A DNA stretch of 36,199 nt from a virus. Positions 24,931 through 31,348 of this stretch are shown in pieces. The notes below the pieces were generated by a model. That model had not been told where the DNA came from. It searched no databases and saw only the letters and a program-made list of their open reading frames with translations. Made by a program: the position numbers and the translations under genes. Every line of letters begins with the position of its first letter. Positions within the stretch are counted from its first letter, which is position 1. The stretch covers positions 1-36,199 of IMG/VR virus record IMGVR_UViG_3300047408_000168; one strand, written 5' to 3'.

Positions 24931-25329
24931 TCAGCACAGCATCCGACAAGTGACGGCGGTCACTCGCCCTGCGCGGTTGGCGGTCACTCTGAAAATGCCG
25001 GTTGAACAGCCAACCGAGAAATTCAGACCGCGGCTATCCTCGTGAGTGAATGATGCGCTGATAATCCTCGGGCAATTGTACCCACCGTAGTTGATGCTCT
25101 CTTGCAGCAACTCTAGGTGCTTCGGATTGATGATGTCATTTGCGCTTGGTTTTGGTGTGGGAGCCGACGCCCGAGTTTCTTCCGGCTTTGGTTTGGGAGC
25201 CGATTCCTTCGCAGGCTTTGTGGGGGTGCGAGCCTGAATTCCTTCCGGCTCGAGAGCTGGACCCCTGGCAACAAGGCCCATGAAACCAAGGGCGAGCAGG
25301 ACGGTCCAGCCCACCAGGAAAAGTCTCAT
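24931..25329 (-). CDS. Small exported or membrane-anchored protein (moron-like)
   Basis: 132 aa on the strand opposite the late operon. N-terminal hydrophobic helix (LFLVGWTVLLALGFMGLVA, about 3-21) is a signal anchor; residues 28-65 are a Pro/Lys/Glu-rich linker (PKPKPEETRASAPTPKPSA); residues 75-132 contain a Cys-containing domain (YGGYNCPRIISASFTHED, VGCSTGIFRVTANRAG). Similar short C-terminal domains occur in exported proteins of Bradyrhizobium, so it may be a lysogenic conversion factor. AAGGAA ribosome site; starts one base after the upstream gene's stop, so co-transcribed with it. Confidence 0.65.
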   Translation of the reverse strand: MRLFLVGWTVLLALGFMGLVARGPALEPEGIQARTPTKPAKESAPKPKPEETRASAPTPKPSANDIINPKHLELLQESINYGGYNCPRIISASFTHEDSRGLNFSVGCSTGIFRVTANRAGRVTAVTCRMLC

Positions 25330-25330
25330 T

Positions 25331-25594
25331 CTATGAATTCCTTCTCATTGCGGGTAACGGCATAAAGCACGGTTGCCGCGCTGGCGCAGTTGTCCGATCG
25401 CGCCAAAGTTTTGACTTTGGAGGCCCAAGCTTCCCCTCAAGGCGAGGGGAGGCAGTTGGTCGGCGAGCCTGCCGATTGACGAACTCAGCGGCCAGCAGCC
25501 CCGCGGCAAACCCAGCGGCTGCCATGTTCAGCGGCATGAGCGGGCTGTGGAGCAGGGCGGCGATAAGATTGATGGCGATGATTGCGACGAGCAT
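25331..25594 (-). CDS. Small membrane protein (moron-like)
   Basis: 87 aa. Starts with a hydrophobic N-terminus (MLVAIIAINLIAALLHSP, then MAAAGFAAGLLAAEFV), suggesting two transmembrane segments or a hairpin, followed by a basic cytoplasmic tail. A GAAGGAAC ribosome site precedes the ATG. Between the 56-aa gene upstream and the exported protein downstream. No family recognised. A copy of the CCCCTC/GAGGGG hairpin lies inside its 3' half. Confidence 0.6.
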   Translation of the reverse strand: MLVAIIAINLIAALLHSPLMPLNMAAAGFAAGLLAAEFVNRQARRPTASPRLEGKLGPPKSKLWRDRTTAPARQPCFMPLPAMRRNS

Positions 25595-25654
25595 TTGGGT
25601 TGTTCCTTCGTTCCAATTCTTTGCGTGAATGGCCGGCTCCCCTCAGGCGAGGGG
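25433..25654. repeat. Two copies of a CCCCTC/GAGGGG hairpin
   Basis: CCCCTCAAGGCGAGGGG at 25433-25449 and CCCCTCAGGCGAGGGG at 25639-25654, with similarity going on through GAGGGGAGG and AGTTG. They differ by one base in the loop. The second overlaps the stop of the 56-aa gene, the first lies in the 87-aa gene. They suggest a duplicated short segment and could stall or terminate transcription of the cassette, though no T tract follows. Confidence 0.6.
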
Positions 25655-25813
25655 AGGGAGTTGCTCAGCGATCTTGCTGATCTGGCGGATAACTGCGGCC
25701 TGCTGCTTCGTGTTGAGACCGTTGAAATGAACTGTCGAGCGGATCATCGCGTATTCGACGGCGAGGTCGATCAGGTCTCGGTGGCTGCAGGTCTCGGCGA
25801 AGGTCTTGGTCAT
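25643..25813 (-). CDS. 56-aa small helical protein, first gene of minus-strand cassette
   Basis: The ATG is at 25811-25813 (minus), preceded by AGAGGAAG, one of the best ribosome sites in the window. It encodes MTKTFAETCSHRDLIDLAVE, then YAMIRSTVHFNGLNTKQQAA and VIRQISKIAEQLPPLA, a helical soluble peptide. Codon use is normal for the phage. It is the promoter-proximal gene of the three-gene cassette. The TGA stop lies inside a CCCCTC/GAGGGG hairpin repeat. No family recognised. Confidence 0.65.
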   Translation of the reverse strand: MTKTFAETCSHRDLIDLAVEYAMIRSTVHFNGLNTKQQAAVIRQISKIAEQLPPLA

Positions 25814-25842
25814 GTCTTGTCTTCCTCTGTTCTGATGAAAGT

Positions 25843-25870
25843 AAAATATAGTATTTACCTAAGAGGTCAA
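25843..25870 (-). promoter_or_regulatory. Promoter of the minus-strand moron-like cassette
   Basis: On the minus strand, TTGACC (25865-25870) and TATTTT (25843-25848) are 16 bases apart in a clearly A+T-rich patch, about 30 bp upstream of the 56-aa gene. It fits a sigma-70-type promoter with an imperfect -10. The same 120-bp gap must also hold the start region of the plus-strand lysis genes. Confidence 0.6.
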
Positions 25871-25933
25871 TCGTATTCATAGTATTCGCGCGTGCTATTT
25901 CTTGGACTTTGCAGTAATGACACGGAGCGCACG

Positions 25934-27478
25934 ATGAGCAACGAAGCCCCGCCCTGGCTCCTGGTGATGCGCTCGATCAACGGGTTGACGGAGACGCCTG
26001 GGTCTGCCGACAACCCGAAGATCCTGGCGATGAACGAGGAGATCGCCCGGCGCTATCCCGAGATGCGCTCGTATTGCAACGGCTACCAGCACGACGAGAC
26101 GCCGTGGTGCGGGCTAACGGTGGCCTACTGCATGGCGATGAGCGAGGTGCGGCCGGTGTTCGGGCCGACCGATACCGACAAGTGGCTGTGGGCGCAGTCG
26201 TGGGACGACCCGAGCTTCGGCAAGATCATCGAGGAGCCGCGTCTCGGCTGCGTCGTGGTGATGACGCGCGAGGGTGGCGGCCACGTCACGCTGTACGAGC
26301 GCAGCGAAGGCTCCAACTACATCTGCCGGGGCGGCAACCAGGGCGACAAGGTGAAGGAGTCGTCCTACGCCAAGAGCACGGTGATCGCGCTGGTGTGGCC
26401 GCATGAGCCTGGCGTTCCCGTCCCGGCGGCGCGGCCGATGCTGGAGGACGGTGACAGCGGCCCCGACGTGGAGGCGCTCCAGCGCAGTCTCGGCATTCCG
26501 GCCGACGGCGACTTCGGGTCGGTGACCGAGGCGCAGGTGAAGGCGTTCCAGGCAGCGGCGAAGCTGACGGCGGACGGTGTAGTTGGGCCCGCGACCTGGG
26601 CCGAGGTGGACGCGCTCGACGAGCGCATGGCGGCGGGCGGGGACGGCGTGGAGCCGCAGTCGCTGGAGGACAAGATCGCAGCCGAGGTGGTTGGTTCGGG
26701 GTTGGCGAGCTACGCCTGGGACGACCGGGGCGTTGCACCGCTGGGCTATCTCCAGGGCATGGCTTTGACGTTTGCGCTGGCGGTGCAGGAGTGGCAGGCG
26801 GGCAACCCGGTGGCGCTGGAGATCGCCAGGGCGGACACCGGCAAGGAGGATACCGACGCGCTGGCGTGGTTAGCGCCCGAGTTCGAGGAGATGGGGTTCA
26901 GCAATCGCCAGGACGGGCTCAACACCCTGCGGCATCTTTTTGTTCTGCTGATCGGGCTTGGCATGCGGGAAAGCTCTGGCAAGTACTATTGCGGCCGGGA
27001 CACCACGGCTACGAACGTCGAGAGCGACACCGCCGAGGCGGGATTGTTCCAGACCTCGTGGAACATCAGGAGCTGCTCGCCGCTGATGGAGGGGCTGCTC
27101 GACACCTACTGGTCCGACCCTAACGGCTGGCTGGCGGTGTTCGCCCAGAAGCAGAATCCGACCGCGTCGAATCTTTCCCACTACGGGTCCGGTGATGGGG
27201 CGCGCTACCAGTTCCTGGCCAAGTTCTCACCGAGCTTCGCGGCTTACGTGACGGCGCTGGGCCTGCGCAAGCGGCGGCAGCACTGGGGTCCGGTGAACCG
27301 GCGCGAGGTCGAGCTGACATGCGAGGCCGATGACCTGCTGATGGCGGTGCAGAAGATCGTGACCGAAGGCGTGAGCGAGCCCGAGCCCGAGCCGCCGATC
27401 GGCGAGGCTGCGTCGGTCGATATCGTCATCAGCGGGGATGTCGTCGTCACGATCAACGGCGTGCCGGTCAGGTTATGA
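25934..27478 (+). CDS. Multi-domain endolysin
   Basis: 514 aa from the ATG preceded by CGGAG; the frame is open 14 codons further upstream without a good ribosome site. Domain 1 (1-155) is a CHAP/NlpC-P60-like domain of the TIGR02594 type with C59 in TPWCGLTVAYCM, H117 in GGGHVTLYE and N135 in GGNQGD as likely catalytic triad. Domain 2 (168-225) is a PG_binding_1 repeat (DVEALQRSLGIPADGDFG, TADGVVGPATW). Domain 3 (about 255-480) has a glycosidase-like centre: GMRESSGKYYCGRD with E346, then EAGLFQTSWN like the GLMQ motif of lytic transglycosylases. A short beta tail follows. It would cut cell wall at lysis. Overlaps the next gene (ATGA). Confidence 0.8.
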   Translation: MSNEAPPWLLVMRSINGLTETPGSADNPKILAMNEEIARRYPEMRSYCNGYQHDETPWCGLTVAYCMAMSEVRPVFGPTDTDKWLWAQSWDDPSFGKIIEEPRLGCVVVMTREGGGHVTLYERSEGSNYICRGGNQGDKVKESSYAKSTVIALVWPHEPGVPVPAARPMLEDGDSGPDVEALQRSLGIPADGDFGSVTEAQVKAFQAAAKLTADGVVGPATWAEVDALDERMAAGGDGVEPQSLEDKIAAEVVGSGLASYAWDDRGVAPLGYLQGMALTFALAVQEWQAGNPVALEIARADTGKEDTDALAWLAPEFEEMGFSNRQDGLNTLRHLFVLLIGLGMRESSGKYYCGRDTTATNVESDTAEAGLFQTSWNIRSCSPLMEGLLDTYWSDPNGWLAVFAQKQNPTASNLSHYGSGDGARYQFLAKFSPSFAAYVTALGLRKRRQHWGPVNRREVELTCEADDLLMAVQKIVTEGVSEPEPEPPIGEAASVDIVISGDVVVTINGVPVRL

Positions 27479-27813
27479 TCCCCGGTGTCGAGGAGGCTGG
27501 CAAGACCGCGCGCAGTTTCATGGACGCGCTGAAGGATCAGCCGCTGAGCCTCGCGCTTGTGGTGATGAATTTCGCGCTGGTCGCCTACCTGTTCTATTCC
27601 GGCGCGTCGCTCACCTCGCAGCGGCAGGAGACCACCCGCATGATCGTCGCGTGGCAGGAGCGAACCGACCAACTGATGGCGAACTGCGTCAGCAAGGAAG
27701 TGCTGGAGTCGGTCGTCGGTGCGCTGGAGCGGCAACTGCAAGAGATGCGGCGCCAGCTCAACGGCGGGCCGAAGCCCGATCCGGTGCCCGTCCCAGTGCC
27801 GCGTCCCCCTTGA
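27475..27813 (+). CDS. Single-helix membrane protein of the lysis cassette
   Basis: 112 aa. A cytoplasmic N-terminus of 25 residues, one transmembrane helix (LSLALVVMNFALVAYLFYSG, about 24-43), a coiled-coil stretch (QRQETTRMIVAWQERTDQLM, and VVGALERQLQEMRRQL) and a Pro-rich end. The topology fits an inner-membrane spanin (Rz-like) or a one-helix holin; being next to the endolysin supports lysis. No embedded outer-membrane spanin lipoprotein gene was found in the same stretch. Confidence 0.6.
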   Translation: MIPGVEEAGKTARSFMDALKDQPLSLALVVMNFALVAYLFYSGASLTSQRQETTRMIVAWQERTDQLMANCVSKEVLESVVGALERQLQEMRRQLNGGPKPDPVPVPVPRPP

Positions 27814-27817
27814 GCGG

Positions 27818-28414
27818 CTAGGCATGGCCGGTGACATCCGGGCTTCCTTCGAACCGCGCGAGCTGTTCTTTAAGCAGGACGACGACGTCCTCGCGCCGGC
27901 CGTTGCTGATGTAGTTGCAGCGGCCCTCGTGATCGTTTAGCGGGAACACCAGCAACACGAACCCGGTCTTGCGCCCGCCCGGTGCATCCGGCGCCGGGCC
28001 GTTGAAAAAACGGTCGAGATACTGCGCCATGCTGTTCATCATTTCGCGGTAGTCCGCCTCGATGGGCGCGTCGCCGAGCGTCTGCGGTTCGGCCACGACG
28101 GCGGCCGCCGCCTTCTGCTTCACCTCATAGCTGGCCACAAGCTCATGCTCGGCCGCCGCAAGCTCGTCAGCGATCAAATGCATGCGCTTGAGGTCGGCGT
28201 CGGTCGGCTCACTGGAGGGATCAAGCACGCTCATGATGCTGGAAAACAAATGCTGCGCGCCTCCGAGAAAGGCCAAGCGCATCTCGCGCAGTTGCTCGGC
28301 CGGCGCATTCTCCAGGCCGACCGCAAGCCGCAGGCCGACCCAGCCGGCCTCGACCAGTTTGCCCTCGTCGGCAAGCCGCTTCATGGTCATTTCGAGAAAC
28401 TCTTTCGCCGCCAT
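27818..28414 (-). CDS. Phage protein of unknown function
   Basis: 198 aa from ATG 28414, after a GGGAGC site; the frame is open upstream only because it shadows the next gene. N-terminal helical region (LEMTMKRLADEGKLVEAGWV, LREMRLAFLGGAQHLFSSIM, EPTDADLKRMHLIADEL) and a C-terminal part with FVLLVFPLNDHEGRCNYISN and VVVLLKEQLARFEG. The final pattern is one I recognise from many siphophages, always unannotated. It is the last minus-strand gene, ending four bases from the plus-strand lysis gene without a terminator between. Confidence 0.6.
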   Translation of the reverse strand: MAAKEFLEMTMKRLADEGKLVEAGWVGLRLAVGLENAPAEQLREMRLAFLGGAQHLFSSIMSVLDPSSEPTDADLKRMHLIADELAAAEHELVASYEVKQKAAAAVVAEPQTLGDAPIEADYREMMNSMAQYLDRFFNGPAPDAPGGRKTGFVLLVFPLNDHEGRCNYISNGRREDVVVLLKEQLARFEGSPDVTGHA

Positions 28415-28416
28415 GG

Positions 28417-28658
28417 TCAGTGCTCCCGTTTGATGCAAGCGACCTTGAGCGAGCGCGGATCGTCGGGGCGGCCGGCTGGCCGCAGGTAGTGCAGACGACG
28501 ATGTAGATGCCGATGCGCTTGGCCGGATAGGGCAGCGCTGTCTGGCAGGTTCGCTCGGCCCCGCGCGAGATGTCCAGATCCACGCCCTTCGGGTAATCCG
28601 GGTTGGGCTTGCTCTTCGGCTCGCGCTCGCCGTCAACCCAGGTGACGTGCAAGCTCAT
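28417..28658 (-). pseudogene. Frameshifted small phage zinc-finger-like protein
   Basis: Starts with ATG 28656-28658 and encodes MSLHVTWVDGEREPKSKPNP, then GVDLDISRGAERTCQTALPY, PAKRIGIYIVVCTTCGQ. After the CTTCG motif the frame is lost. In the next frame the sequence continues PAGRPDDPRSLKVACIKREH and a TGA two bases before the next start, which is the usual end of this protein family in phages. So a short deletion of about 20 bases (in relatives VxVTTAGRPDDP follows the Cys pair) has put the end out of frame. The unshifted frame runs on into the following gene to 28221. A -1 slip could rescue it, but no slippery motif is present. Confidence 0.6.
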
Positions 28659-29032
28659 TGCCTCGTCCCCCGTTGCGGCAGCAACGTGGCTATCAAAGGC
28701 CGCCCTCGTTTCAACACCTGGGCCTTCTCCCAATATTGCCGGCCATCGCTACAGTCTTGCGGCTTGGGAAACTTCCCTTCTGCCACCCAACGGTCAATCC
28801 TGGCCAACGAAACTCCGTAAAACTTTGCGACGGTTCTCTTGTCGATCCGAGAGTCAGCTTTCACAGGCTTCTTGTGGTGCCAGCGACGACGGTTAGGCGG
28901 CGGCTTAACCGGCGCAAGCTTAGGCGGTGGAGGGAGCTTCGCTACCGGCACAGAATCCCACTGACGCATGTGAGCAACTGCGTCGGCAAACGCCTTCTCA
29001 TGCTCTTTTCGGCCGTTGTCGGGGGGGCTCAT
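28655..29032 (-). CDS. AlpA-like DNA-binding protein
   Basis: 125 aa from ATG 29032. The first 60 residues are a basic, Pro-rich linker region. Residues about 69-110 are a winged helix-turn-helix of AlpA/MerR type: KRTVAKFYGVSLARIDRWVA then GKFPKPQDCSDGRQYWEKAQ, with the RWxxxGxFPxP signature. AlpA-like proteins act as regulators or excisionase-type factors in phages. Its stop overlaps the start of the 28658 gene (ATGA), so translation is coupled. A second excisionase-like gene is next to int. Confidence 0.65.
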   Translation of the reverse strand: MSPPDNGRKEHEKAFADAVAHMRQWDSVPVAKLPPPPKLAPVKPPPNRRRWHHKKPVKADSRIDKRTVAKFYGVSLARIDRWVAEGKFPKPQDCSDGRQYWEKAQVLKRGRPLIATLLPQRGTRQ

Positions 29033-29060
29033 TGCTTTGATTGGGCGTCTGGTTTCTGGG

Positions 29061-29279
29061 TCATTGCAACTCCGACTCGTCACATGGCTCGTAAGCGTCA
29101 GGCAGCGGCACGATGGGGGTGAGCCCATTGGCGATGCGAAGAGGATTGGCGCGGGCAACGCAGTTCGCGCAGATCGGCTCGCGCGTGCCATTAACTTTCA
29201 CGCTGGGCACACGCATCGGGTTGTAGTTGAACACCCGGCCGCAGCCGATGCACGCCGAGGTGGCCCACACGAAACCCAT
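29061..29279 (-). CDS. Small phage zinc-ribbon protein
   Basis: 72 aa. Two CxxC pairs (SACIGCGRVFNYNP and EPICANCVARAN) about 25 residues apart should bind one zinc ion. The frame MGFVWATSACIGC and the end NGLTPIVPLPDAYEP are typical of a very widespread phage protein of unknown function. GGTGAAG ribosome site. It lies in a run of small early-type genes on the minus strand. Confidence 0.75.
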   Translation of the reverse strand: MGFVWATSACIGCGRVFNYNPMRVPSVKVNGTREPICANCVARANPLRIANGLTPIVPLPDAYEPCDESELQ

Positions 29280-29285
29280 CGCGCT

Positions 29286-29630
29286 TCACCCCAGTATCGA
29301 ACAAAAGCGTTCGCTGTCTTTTGGCTCGGTGGTCTCGCCGAGGATGTACTGGACATCGACGACGTCGCCGTCATTGAGTGACTGCCAGTTCGTGCGGATG
29401 AACTCGTGCGCCGTGCGCTTGGTCCTCATGTCTTTAACCCAGTTGTAGGGATCGTAGGAAACGCCCCGGCACTGCGCATCGATCATGATGATGCAGGGCT
29501 CGGTGTCGTCGGCGCGGTAGCCGTCCCGGCGCAAGAGGTAGCGTTGCGCCTCGTTGTCGGCGACCGGCCAAATGCAAATGACCGGGATGAATGTGCCCTC
29601 GTCACGCAGCTCAAGGCATTTTACTTCCAT
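29286..29630 (-). CDS. Conserved small phage protein
   Basis: 114 aa. Pattern MEVKCLELRDEGTFIPVICI, NEAQRYLLRRDGY, AQCRGVSYDPYNW, TAHEFIRTNWQSLNDGDVVD and VQYILGETTEPKDSER. I recognise this as a conserved phage family of unknown function, generally next to the zinc-ribbon protein above. No ribosome site stands out. Seven bases separate it from its downstream neighbour. Confidence 0.7.
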   Translation of the reverse strand: MEVKCLELRDEGTFIPVICIWPVADNEAQRYLLRRDGYRADDTEPCIIMIDAQCRGVSYDPYNWVKDMRTKRTAHEFIRTNWQSLNDGDVVDVQYILGETTEPKDSERFCSILG

Positions 29631-29643
29631 GGTGGTTGCGTCC

Positions 29644-30081
29644 TCATTTTAGGGTCAGCCGCCAACTGAGTTTCTTTCGAGCATTCATTGGGTTCGTTAC
29701 TTCAGCCTTTAGACAGCCGCACGATTGCGTTGAACCATTAACAAGACAGAAGCCGCGCACCCGCGAAGTGCGCCCGCATGAACATCGACAGCGCCATGCC
29801 GCATTTTTCCCAAGCCTGCCATCGCGACGAACAACGGTCAGCCGTCCGAAGGATTGCCCCACTAAGTCTCTATGGCGCGGCGGCCATGTCATCGCTCTCA
29901 GGGTTTGATTCCTCGCGCAGCCGCATGATTTGGTGTTGCCAGAGCTGAGACTTGCGCTGCGCACGCGGATGCGTTTCTCGCAATCGCATTTGCAAAGCCA
30001 CGCCACGTATATGTCAATCAGGCCATCCTCGCGGAGGGCAATCAAGCGACCGAAGCGTTTCCCTGTTAGATCTCGCTTCAT
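29644..30081 (-). CDS. Protein with two tandem zinc-binding domains
   Basis: 145 aa from ATG 30081; a GTG at 30138 would give 164 aa and follows an AGGCGAG sequence, so the start is uncertain. It is a duplication: DLTGKRFGRLIAL...AWLCKCDCEKR...SGNTKSCGCARN and DLVGQSFGRLTVV...AWRCRCSCGRT...GSTQSCGCLKAE. Each copy has a CxCxC knuckle and a SCGC knuckle for one zinc. Similar single domains occur at the N-terminus of phage HNH and AP2-type endonucleases, where they bind DNA. There is no HNH catalytic domain, so it may be a DNA-binding remnant or regulator. The base composition is lower in G+C than its neighbours. Confidence 0.65.
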   Translation of the reverse strand: MKRDLTGKRFGRLIALREDGLIDIYVAWLCKCDCEKRIRVRSASLSSGNTKSCGCARNQTLRAMTWPPRHRDLVGQSFGRLTVVRRDGRLGKNAAWRCRCSCGRTSRVRGFCLVNGSTQSCGCLKAEVTNPMNARKKLSWRLTLK

Positions 30082-30147
30082 TGTCGTCACGCGCGCGGAT
30101 GCTTGTCGGCAAGCACCATGGTCATCGGCATGCTGCACCTCGCCTGG

Positions 30148-30576
30148 TCATTCGGGTTCGGGTTTTTTGGAGTGGCCGTTCTGGTGCATGCCATTGGCGA
30201 GCGAAGCCAGCGCCAATATCAGGTTAGCGACGGCGCGGCGGACTTCTGGCGATTTGATTGAGTCCCAGGCCTCCGCCACCTCGACGCCGACGGCGGTCGA
30301 GCCCAGCCGCGTGATCACGTCGTCACGCCGGCTGACTTTTGACACGCCGTCGGGGACCTTGCAGATTTCGTCGACAGACACGTTGAACAGTCTTGCGATC
30401 TGGATGAGCCGGCTGCCGCTGATGCGGTTCGCGCCCTTCTCGTATTTTTGCACCTGCTGAAAGGTAAGCCCGAGCTCCTTGCCCAGAGCCTCTTGCGACA
30501 TCTTATGAATGTTGCGCAGTGCACGTAGATTGCGGCCAATCGCAACGTCGTAGGGGTTTGGGAGTCTGAGTGACAT
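30148..30576 (-). CDS. Cro/CI-type (XRE) repressor
   Basis: 142 aa from ATG 30576, preceded by GAGG seven bases away. Helix-turn-helix at about 14-68: AIGRNLRALRNIHKMSQEAL, GLTFQQVQKYEKGANRISGS, LIQIARLFNVSVDEI, a typical XRE domain with the recognition helix TFQQVQKYE. The remaining 75 residues have no peptidase motif (no LexA/CI Ser-Lys autoprotease), so induction must be through another route. It is the likely lysogeny repressor, because it lies next to attP and integrase. The frame is open far upstream but that region has no protein-like sequence. Confidence 0.8.
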   Translation of the reverse strand: MSLRLPNPYDVAIGRNLRALRNIHKMSQEALGKELGLTFQQVQKYEKGANRISGSRLIQIARLFNVSVDEICKVPDGVSKVSRRDDVITRLGSTAVGVEVAEAWDSIKSPEVRRAVANLILALASLANGMHQNGHSKKPEPE

Positions 30577-31066
30577 GTGCGGCCTCGACTTTTGTTTGTG
30601 TCTGGGTGGTGTCCCCTCCCCTTCTCGGCGCCGCACGGCTTTGCCAGTCCCCTCAAAATGAGGGGGCCTGTTTGATGGATTTTTGGTGTGTCGTGCCACG
30701 TTCGCCGCCCCGCGAAAGATCGGGGCAAGCGGCCCCGGTGACCGGGGGTGAGAACACCTGCAACTAGGTGAGCGGGGCCTTCGAGCTTTCGCTCTATTGT
30801 ATAGCGTCCGCACCCCGGCCATGATGGCCGTGGGGGCGCAGCCGCTAAGCCGCGTCCGAGTGCCGAGCGCTGCTTCAACAGCGCGGGGACACCGTCGGCG
30901 GATAGAATCCGCCCAAGTTGCATCAGGGTTCTCACACCCAGCCGCGACTTTAGCGCTCGGGCGCCGGGCGTCGCAACGCCCAAATATGTGTAATTCTATA
31001 TCTTTTAGTTGTCGGCTCACGCGCTGCGCCCTTGACCTCGCCCCAGCAACATCCGCAAGGCAGCCG
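30577..31066 (-). other. Gene-free, hairpin-dense leader upstream of the repressor
   Basis: Nearly 500 bases with no convincing gene on either strand. Perfect inverted repeats: 30649-30665 (7 bp stem), 30733-30747 (7 bp), 30755-30770 (5 bp), 30783-30794 (4 bp), 30817-30829 (6 bp), 30867-30884 (6 bp), 30897-30913 (7 bp) and 30966-30981 (6 bp). Read on the minus strand (that of the repressor), 30783-30794 becomes GAGC-GAAA-GCTC with a GNRA loop and 30966-30981 becomes GGGCGT-TGCG-ACGCCC with a UNCG-type loop. An A+T-rich patch at 30982-31010 could hold a minus-strand promoter. This suggests a structured RNA or repressor leader; operators may be in it too. Confidence 0.5.
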
Positions 31067-31320
31067 GTACCACAATGGGTGCCACAGTGACTGCGCGACC
31101 GTGCGGGGAAAGCCGCCAAAATGCTATATGAAATGGGGGTTTGTGCGAGGTAACACAGAGCCGGCTTGGCTGGTTTAGCAAACCGCCGCCTTCAGCCACT
31201 CGGCCACGTCTCCGCAGGCAGAAATCCTTATAGAATGCGGGTTTCCTCGTCAACACGCGAAACGCGCCAACCGCGAAAAACGCGCAGAAAGTGCCACACG
31301 GTACCACAATGGGGACCACA
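31067..31320. other. Phage attachment site (attP) with tRNA-Ser core and arm-type repeats
   Basis: A core of 42 bases (31172-31213, minus strand) equals the 5' half of a tRNA-Ser(GCU) gene: acceptor GGAGACG, a D arm, and an anticodon loop TTGCTAA. It breaks after AAACC; the 3' half and T arm are absent. Five copies of a G(T/G)(G/A)CCACA motif flank it: 31067-31074, 31079-31086 on one side and 31291-31298, 31301-31308, 31313-31320 on the other. They have the spacing of integrase arm-type sites. The integrase gene follows, as in most temperate phages. Confidence 0.8.
31227..31253 (-). promoter_or_regulatory. Possible promoter driving the tRNA-Ser 5' half
   Basis: On the minus strand TTGACG (31248-31253) is followed after 15 bases by TATAAG (31227-31232), 13 bases before the first tRNA nucleotide (31213). 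The spacing is a little short for sigma-70, but the position fits a tRNA promoter. If real, the phage supplies both promoter and 5' half of the tRNA gene when it integrates. Confidence 0.45.
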
Positions 31321-31348
31321 GTAAACGGGCGCGAATGCCGATCTGTTC

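Noticed and set aside
27813-27822. A bidirectional terminator between the converging lysis and minus-strand genes
   Set aside because: Only four bases separate the two stops and no stem-loop with T tract is visible.
30649-30665. CCCCTCA/TGAGGGG hairpin as a rho-independent terminator
   Set aside because: No T tract follows directly on either strand; counted only as part of the hairpin-rich leader.
30797-31090. 97-codon plus-strand reading frame in the gene-free region
   Set aside because: Composition is Ser/Arg/Ala with no protein-like pattern, no ribosome site, and it overlaps hairpins and an arm-type site.
31140-31213. A complete tRNA-Ser gene on the minus strand
   Set aside because: Acceptor, D arm and anticodon loop are there, but the anticodon stem 3' side is mismatched and no T arm (TTCGA loop) or matching CGTCTCC 3' end follows. 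It is only a 5' half.
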